Part shown: piece by piece, positions 10,704 through 16,516 of the stretch
Position numbering within the stretch: the stretch's first letter is position 1
Layout of the letters: every line of letters starts with the position of its first letter
DNA from: Setaria digitata
Taxonomy: Eukaryota > Nematoda > Chromadorea > Rhabditida > Setariidae
Direction: 5' to 3'
DNA: 16,516 bases
NCBI GenBank assembly: GCA_003640385.1
Contig: RCAB01000831.1
Coordinates: 1 to 16,516, forward strand
Notes under the pieces: model-generated
What the model saw: the letters and a program-made list of their open reading frames with translations, nothing else
Told to the model about the DNA's origin: nothing
Databases searched by the model: none
Made by a program: the position numbers and the translations under genes

Positions 10704-10782
10704 TCAATAAACAAGTTACATCACTCCGTCTGCTTTCAATGGTCAATTGAAAGCAGACGAAGTGATGTAACTTGTTTATTGA
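10704..10782. repeat. 37-bp near-perfect hairpin (foldback element or dsRNA precursor)
   Basis: Arm 10704..10740 and arm 10746..10782 are reverse complements over 37 positions with one mismatch (C at 10726 against A at 10760). The loop is the 5-base GGTCA. The arms contain mixed sequence such as CAAGTTACATCACT, so this is not a low-complexity coincidence. There is no obvious target-site duplication. It could be a small foldback transposon remnant or the source of a small RNA; the stem is more perfect than typical animal microRNA precursors. Confidence 0.9.
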
Positions 10783-11358
10783 CATTTTAGATGACTTCCT
10801 GTTTGTCGTTATTTGGAGAACACTTGAGAAAGTTCATAATATAATCAAAAATTCACAATTGTCTTCACTTCTTTAGCGACAAATGGAAGTGTTTTACGCT
10901 GCCACTTACTTATTCAGCCATCTTCCTTTAATCTATTGCCGGTGATCCATCTCCCAATCATTCTTAAGACTGAGAAGTAAAGGAAAAAATTAGCCTTTCA
11001 TATTTTAAACGGTGAGCATAGTGAAAATATGTAATCACTTGAAAAAAAATACCACTCTTAAAAAGAAATGATAAAAACAATAGAATCAGTTTACCGCTGA
11101 GAGCAAGTATCTTTGTTCTAATATAATGATAAAAAGAAAAGAGGTATTTGCCAATCCTGGCGAAACCTAATTAAAGAAACTGATGTGTTACATTACCTTT
11201 TATGATTAATAAATAACAGCTATGGGATCGCTATACTTTTCTACTGCTTACAAATCTTATTAGTTAATTTAAACATTAGCTTAAATTATTTCTTATATCA
11301 CTAGTTGCACGAAAACAATGCAAGGCACGAAAAACTTTCATAAGAAATACGCAGCATT
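10783..11358. other. Region downstream of coq-8, no gene seen
   Basis: This stretch is somewhat less AT-rich than the rest of the intergenic region, especially 10780..11000. I found only very short frames on either strand, none longer than about 20 codons. It may include part of the coq-8 3' UTR if the nearest poly(A) signal is not used. Confidence 0.55.
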
Positions 11359-11364
11359 TTTATT
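11359..11364 (-). promoter_or_regulatory. AATAAA poly(A) signal of coq-8
   Basis: On the minus strand AATAAA begins 4 bases after the TGA stop of coq-8 (11371..11369). Cleavage 10 to 20 bases further on would give a very short 3' UTR, which is common in nematodes. This is a consensus match only. Confidence 0.6.
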
Positions 11365-11368
11365 TGAA

Positions 11369-14300
11369 TCATTTGTCAATGTCAATGTCTTCTGCAGCAG
11401 CGCTACCACCAAATTTGTATTGTTGATAAATTCGTTCATATAAAGCACCGCATGCGACAACGGCTTTCAACTTGGATGCCAACAAAAATGATCCGGAAAG
11501 TTTTCGATGCAGCGAGTAGATCTCATCAGGAGGTGCTATCAGACGATGTTTTAGCATGATCGGAATTAAGTTGTGAATTCTTTTAGTTACATTCTGAAAT
11601 TTCAAAAATTCTAAACGATACTAAAATTCCCAAAACAGCATGTATGATTGATTATGCATATATCATAATATAATGAGGCCTACCAACAGGAAATAAAACT
11701 ATCTAAATTTTTTAATTTTTAACCTGTTTCGAAAAGTCGTATGGAGTGATGGATGCTAATGTCTCACCAAGTATTGTGATTGACTCACAGTGAGCGTCCT
11801 CCATTATCTACAATTATACTTTATTAATGAAGATCACGAAAAGAAAAAAAAAAATTTTTTTTTTTTGCAGCAACCCATTTTAAGCTAGCCTATTATATGG
11901 AAAACGTATATAAATCTTGAATTAGAAAGTTACCTTCGATTCATATCCTGAGAGGAAACCAATTTCTCTTGAATATTCCAGCATCTATAAATGAAGCAGT
12001 TAACATAAAAGCCTAACCCACCAAAAGTTTAGTTAACCAAAATCTTGAAGGACGAAGTTTGACTTAACAGCCATATAATATATGGAGGAAACACTTACTT
12101 TATCCCTGTTGTTCTCATAAGCTGCACGAATGATATTCATGTACTGGTCAACAAATTTCTTAGGATAAGAACGTGAAGCTCCGAAATCTAAAAGAATCAG
12201 TCTTGACCCATTTCCAGTCGGATGTTTGCCAAGATAGAAATTTGACCAGTTCGGATCGGTCTAAAAGCTGTCAACAGCACCAATTAGTGAAGTTTATAAC
12301 AATTTTCAAGTGTTCTCACTGACGAAATGATTGAAAATATTAATAAAAGAATGGAAATTCGAATGCTCACATAAAAATATGAAAAAGGAACTTCTAATTT
12401 TAAAATTGAAACCAAAGCATTGCTGTTAGAGATGCGGACAGTTAGAGGGAAAATCATTTTATAACGGCTGTTAAATTTTTTCGCAACATGATCTTAAAAA
12501 TATGAAGAAACATCGTTACCTGCATAAACCTCCACACGAAAATTTCTTGAAGACAAAGTTCTATAAATTTGGAAGCAATATAATCGCGGACTTCCTGCGG
12601 CTCATCCATACATTTGTCAATAGGAACACCCTCCATATATTCCGTTGTCAACACAAGTGTTGTAGTTAATTCATCAATTACCCAAAATTATCGATTATCA
12701 AAGTCGCTTACGATAAGAAATTCACAATTATTTTAATATTTCCAACAATTGTAGAATAGAAGATAGCTTTCTGTTCTATCTCAGACGATGTTTAGAGCAA
12801 TAAAAAGAAAAAAATCCATGAAAAAATAAAGTTATATCAATTAAGATCTCAATTATGGAGGATCGAAAGAGCTTAAGCAAACCTATTTCTTAAAATCCCC
12901 ATTTTTAAGTTTTAAAATTGTCTGAACTACATGGTGCACATTTTCAGAGAAAAGAATTTTAGAATTAAAAACAAAACTTATTTAAAAAAAGAAAAAGCAT
13001 ATACACAATATTAACTGCGAACTTTAGGAATATAAAAATGTTCGTCGTTAGCCAGTAAACGCTGGAATTCTTTCATTGCGCGTGCTTCACGTTTGTAATC
13101 GCATTCCAACTTTAACTCTTTCCTCGCTACCTAAATTTCAGTCATAATGGAAAGAATATAAAAATCCAACTCCAGATTTTTAGACTTTTTAAATTCCAAA
13201 CTAAATGCTATCACAAGAAATCAAAAAAATTCACCTTCGCAAAATTCTCAAGATAAAGACCTTTCGGAAAGAAATTCCCATAGTTTAGTATTGTAACCAA
13301 ATTATCAATATCTGAATCAATGCCGGCTGACACTCCAGGATATTGAATTTTAAGCGCAACTTTTTCCCCACTAAGCAACCAGGCTCGGTGAACCTGCAAC
13401 GCGTGAACCAATAACATTATTATCTCTATAAATATTTAATTTGCAAAAAATCTTGAAATAAATTCGATTGAGATTAATGCCTAAATAACCAACTTGTCCG
13501 ATGGACGCAGCAGCAAATGGAGTATCCTCGAATTTTAGAAATTTATCACGCCAACTGTCACCAAATGAATTACGCATCTGACGGTGAACTTGCCATACTG
13601 GCATAAAATCAGCGCTGTGTCGAACACGTTCAAATATTTTGAGTAATGTTGGTGAAATGAGATCCGAATCTGAACATGAAATATTCATATACAAGAAATA
13701 AAAGCAAGGATACAAATTTTAAGCTACATTAAAAAATATAGAACATAATGACGTATCGATGTGAGCTATAATTCGCAAATACATTCCAACTTACGCAGAT
13801 GAAATTGACTTATAAATTTTGATGAACAAGAAGAAATAAAAACCTTGTATGCTAAGCATCTGACCCAGTTTTAACGCAGCACCACGCACTCTACATAGAG
13901 TACGCACAATTTTCTCAGCGTTCGCTTCTGTCATGAACGGATTTCCGGTATCAGAGGTAACACTAGTACTTCCAGAAGGACTTGTATTCTAAAATTATGC
14001 TTCTTGAATGCTAAAATTTCTGCTTTAAGTGTTGTTTTACTAATGACAAGAGTAATTTGAAAATTAAACTGACGAGAACTTCACCTTACTAAATCCTAAG
14101 GTCCGTTTGGTGACTTCCGCAGCAGCGCCCACAGCAAGGCTCACTCCAAGTTGGCCAAATTGAGCGAATCTTGCTATACGAGAACTAGGTACTTTTCTCT
14201 CTCGATTCTCAGCATTTAAAGATTTCATTTCCACTGCTTTGAACTGATATCCCTAGACATACATCTAATTATTCTCGTATGGTCAAATAAGATAAACAGA

Positions 14301-14967
14301 ATTCTGTGACTTGCTGACATAGATAGAAATCAAACCTCTGGTAAACGTGGTTCATAATACTTTGATTTCGGAGAAGTTACTGACGAAAAATTATCAACAT
14401 TCTTCCTATAAAAAAAAAAGTTGAGCTTTTACGAAGTGGTTCTTAACTAGCAGATATTTTGCATTAGATTGATTTATAAGCTAAAAAGTAAACCTACCCC
14501 ATAACATTACTGCTATCAACTGCGACACTTGCGGAAGTTTGTTTCCTTTTGGTTAAACCACTATCATCGTTTTTCCAGTACTTGTTATCAGAGACACCCA
14601 GAATCCCAGCATCCTAGGTGATGATATTTTAGCAACCAGTTTGCCATGAAATAAAAATCATAATCACTTCTTACGCATTTCTTGACAAGGAAATCACTTA
14701 CTTCTGGATAGGTTTCGTATGGCACAGCTGACAGATGATCAGAAGTTGTATCCGGGACCGTATAACCTGCCGTACCTGCAACCGCGAATATTTTATTATC
14801 ACTGTCAACAAATTGGTACAAAATGAAGCCAATTTAGAACTCATAAATATGAAACTTAACAAACACTAACCGGGATAAATCCCTTTGCTCGAAAGCTTCG
14901 CAATTTCTTTAACACCCGCGAAAACCGTTTGAGCTCGCTCAAGAAGGTCGCAGGATTTATCAAGCAT
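11369..14967 (-). CDS. coq-8: Atypical kinase COQ8 (ADCK3/ADCK4 orthologue), 598 aa, 14 exons
   Basis: Mitochondrial UbiB-family atypical kinase/ATPase needed for ubiquinone synthesis; the family associates with the COQ biosynthetic complex at the matrix face of the inner membrane. Exons: 14967..14871, 14775..14702, 14613..14498, 14405..14336, 14252..14085, 13988..13844, 13669..13494, 13393..13235, 13130..13023, 12681..12520, 12260..12099, 11984..11934, 11807..11724 and 11593..11369. They sum to 1797 nt with phases consistent throughout. Motifs: NRERKVP near 135 followed by a small-residue hydrophobic segment at about 145-166; the family KxGQ motif K215-LGQ; alanine-rich loop AAAS 276-279; VALK with K297; ECDYKREA with E344; catalytic D427 and N432 in [11 protein letters not shown] 450-452. 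The C-terminal [14 protein letters not shown] and [14 protein letters not shown] match the family. The length is near human ADCK3. All key residues are present. Oddities: intron 9 ends in GG rather than AG, and the first 32 residues (start [10 protein letters not shown]) do not look like a strong mitochondrial presequence, so the N-terminus may be incomplete. Confidence 0.96.
12682..13022 (-). other. coq-8 intron 9, longest intron, with non-AG acceptor
   Basis: This 341-nt intron starts GTTCGC after the codons for HFYIPK and should end just before GTAATTGATGAA, which encodes the conserved VIDEL. The bases preceding the junction read TAATTTTGG, so the acceptor dinucleotide at 12683..12682 is GG. 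A TAA lies in frame at 12690..12688, and there is no AG between it and the first AG inside the exon, so no canonical alternative keeps the protein. Nothing else is recognisable in the intron. Confidence 0.85.
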
Positions 14968-15035
14968 CCAGCTTCCACCTCTTGAATAAACTGTTTAATA
15001 TTATAAATAATGAACAGAGAAAATATTAAACGGCT
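14968..15035 (-). promoter_or_regulatory. 5' UTR of coq-8 with candidate trans-splice acceptors
   Basis: Two acceptor-like sites precede the chosen ATG on the minus strand: T8CAG with AG at 15035..15034 (66-nt UTR), which fits the nematode consensus well, and TATTAAACAG with AG at 14992..14991 (23-nt UTR). The coding frame is closed upstream by TAA at the second site, so any additional coding exon would have to join at 14990 in phase 1. Use as a spliced-leader site is inference. Confidence 0.45.
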
Positions 15036-15129
15036 GAAAAAAAATGGAAAAAAAAAGTAAAGCATTGCATAGCTAACTGTAAACAATTCATAAAAATATT
15101 GCTAAACTATACTGACACATAACAATAAA

Positions 15130-15161
15130 AGAGATGGTCGTGAAATGTCACGACCATCTCT
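15130..15161. repeat. Perfect 14-bp hairpin between small ORF and coq-8
   Basis: Arms 15130..15143 (AGAGATGGTCGTGA) and 15148..15161 are exact reverse complements around the loop AATG. On the minus strand the stem is followed by TTTTATTG. It lies within the 226 bases that separate the stop of the 35-residue frame from the coq-8 start. It looks like a bacterial intrinsic terminator, but in this eukaryotic setting a small foldback repeat or an RNA processing signal is more likely. Confidence 0.85.
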
Positions 15162-15193
15162 CATTTTCAGTTAGATTGAAAAAAAAAAAAAAA

Positions 15194-15301
15194 TTACTTG
15201 AAATCAAAATGCCGCATCTCGTAGCCTAATTGACTTCGTATCAGAATGCGAATTGTATTGATTATTGGACCAAATTCGTCTCTCCACGAATTGCGATTCA
15301 T
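15194..15301 (-). CDS. Small ORF, 35 aa, unknown function, upstream of coq-8
   Basis: The frame runs ATG (15301..15299) to TAA (15196..15194) and encodes a 35-residue peptide, beginning MNRNSWRDEFGP and ending GYEMRHFDFK. I do not recognise it. Coding-like features are its mixed amino-acid composition, a clear rise in GC over the flanking A/T tracts, and no low-complexity stretch. It is Arg-rich with a hydrophobic middle (IINTIRILI), so a tiny mitochondrial or membrane-associated protein is conceivable, but that is speculation. It has the same strand as coq-8 and ends 226 bases before its start, compatible with a nematode operon. The frame stays open upstream of the ATG to about 15345 without another ATG. 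A CAA|GTAATT donor overlaps the last codons, so it could instead be an exon of a longer gene. Confidence 0.42.
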   Translation of the reverse strand: MNRNSWRDEFGPIINTIRILIRSQLGYEMRHFDFK

Positions 15302-16237
15302 CGTTTTTCCCTTATTTTTCCAACAAGGAAAGCAGTAAAAATGATTTAAAAAAAAAAAAGTGTAGAAGTGAGTTACCTTAAACTGTAAAATTAATTTGAT
15401 ATTTGTTTAAAGTAAAAAAAAAATTTGCTACTGCAAACACCTAGCAGTGTGAACTGGCAAGAAGGAATAAATTTACCATTATAAGAATAAATGCAGTAGT
15501 TTGAAATTTTAGGAAATCTTCATATCGCTAATTTTGCAGGTTAAAAATTTCTTGCAATTTGCAATAAGCATTATCTGAAAAATGAAAATTAATTGATAAC
15601 AACAACTAAAATTAGAGTTGATTACGCGGTAAAATGCCATAAACTCACAAAAAAAAAAACATTTATCTAATATTTCTTAAGACAATTTTTAACTAATTCT
15701 AAAATATCATTAATGTAAATAAGGCAAAAATTTTGTAGGAGAATATGACCTCACACAAAATTCACTTTAAAAAACGACCTCAATTATTCTGGAATGATTA
15801 ATGTTAAATTATCTTTTTCCCAAGCACTTTTTTTTAACCATTCAAATATTTACTGACTAGAAGGAGAAATTTGCAAACCAGAAATGAAGAGCTTCGGCAA
15901 AACTCGTCAACTATACATCCAATCAGATGTAAATGTTACATACAAAATTTAACCTAATTAAAAAAAGATTTAAAAATGTTACGTAAATTAAAACATTTCA
16001 TTAGCAAATGTGAAAATTTGTCAAATTATTGATGTTAATTATGAAAAAGTATTAGATATATATTTTTTCATATGTAATCCTCACTTCTTTTTTTTTTTTT
16101 TTTTCTTCAATTTTTTTTTTTTTTTTCAAATTAAAAATTTCAATTAAACTGAAAAATATATTACTGAAAAAAAAAAAAATATATATATATATATATTATG
16201 CATTCAGCTTCGTTCATGAATGTTTTTTGTATACTAC
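15302..16237. other. Upstream region, no gene seen
   Basis: AT-rich sequence with T tracts around 16090..16126. On the minus strand a strong acceptor (TTTTACAG, AG at 15384..15383) is followed after only six bases by a donor-like GTAACT at 15376, which could belong to an unrecognised leader exon. Short minus-strand frames near 15440..15490 and 15835..15930 are too short to call. Promoter elements for coq-8 or a candidate operon may lie here. Confidence 0.5.
16179..16196. repeat. (AT)n microsatellite
   Basis: An AT dinucleotide run immediately follows an A13 tract. Confidence 0.9.
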
Positions 16238-16320
16238 TAAATTTATAATATATCATTCAAGATGAATGACGAGTTGTGNTAAATTTATAATATATCATTC
16301 AAGATGAATGACGAGTTGTG
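16238..16320. repeat. 41-bp direct duplication joined by a single N
   Basis: Bases 16238..16278 and 16280..16320 are identical with an N at 16279 between them. As at 588..788, this is most simply an unmerged contig overlap. Confidence 0.93.
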
Positions 16321-16473
16321 CTCTCGAGACTATATGTGCTAATAGCACCTAACTTCCCTGATTTCACTAAATTTTATTGATCAGTCTTGCTTTATTCCTC
16401 CTCCCCCCGCTCTGTCTCTTTCTCCCTTTTCCTTTTCTCCTTACTGCTTACGAGGGTAATATATCCTGTAACT

Positions 16474-16475
<2 letters not shown>

Positions 16476-16516
<41 letters not shown>
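16476..16516. repeat. (AC)n microsatellite at window end
   Basis: An AC dinucleotide run of at least 20 units continues to the last base of the window, preceded by a pyrimidine-rich stretch (about 16385..16440) and no gene. Confidence 0.97.

Noticed and set aside
14856..15086. Minus-strand open frame including [16 protein letters not shown], which could even be spliced in phase to the 35-residue ORF.
   Set aside because: It covers coq-8 exon 1 in another frame. The [10 protein letters not shown] frame joins in phase to the next exons and has a family-like helical N-terminus, so the long frame is a shadow.
15130..15161. Rho-independent terminator of a bacterial (for example Wolbachia) insertion.
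   Set aside because: The stem plus T run fits the form, but there is no bacterial gene next to it and the neighbouring gene is clearly spliced and eukaryotic.
1..16516. CRISPR array, tRNA, rRNA, or protein-coding transposon.
   Set aside because: No regularly spaced identical repeats, no tRNA-like conserved boxes or cloverleaf, no rRNA stretches and no transposase or reverse-transcriptase motifs were seen on reading.

Overview
The window looks like nuclear DNA of a nematode, probably a spirurid or filarial worm. It is very AT-rich and full of A and T homopolymers. It carries a nematode-like COQ8 gene split by many short GT-AG introns, with acceptors of the TTTTAG/TTTCAG type. The species assignment is inference. 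Five single N characters sit inside exact local duplications, so this is a draft assembly. The window starts in a (TA)n tract and ends in a (CA)n tract.

All convincing genes lie on the minus strand. From right to left: (1) a 35-residue open reading frame at 15194..15301, of unknown function but coding-like; (2) about 230 bases further on, coq-8 at 14967..11369, which I resolved into 14 exons with consistent phases, giving 598 residues and all the hallmark motifs of the ADCK3/COQ8 atypical kinase; (3) about 8.3 kb with no recognisable gene (3052..11358), holding homopolymers, a 120-base pure pyrimidine run, a near-perfect 37-bp hairpin, diverged tandem repeats and a cluster of N-linked duplications; (4) a four-exon gene at 3025..201 encoding a predicted secreted protein of 219 residues that I do not recognise, reconstructed from four separate open segments whose splice phases all match.

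Functionally, coq-8 should act in mitochondrial ubiquinone biosynthesis. The small frame just upstream has the same orientation and could be the first cistron of an operon with coq-8, but that is inference from spacing alone. The secreted-protein gene has no visible link to the others.

The points most worth a second look are: the ninth coq-8 intron, which ends in GG instead of AG at a junction fixed by protein conservation; the 35-residue upstream frame; the 79-base foldback at 10704..10782; the perfect 14-bp hairpin between the small frame and coq-8; and the orphan secreted protein. I saw no CRISPR array, tRNA, rRNA or protein-coding transposon.
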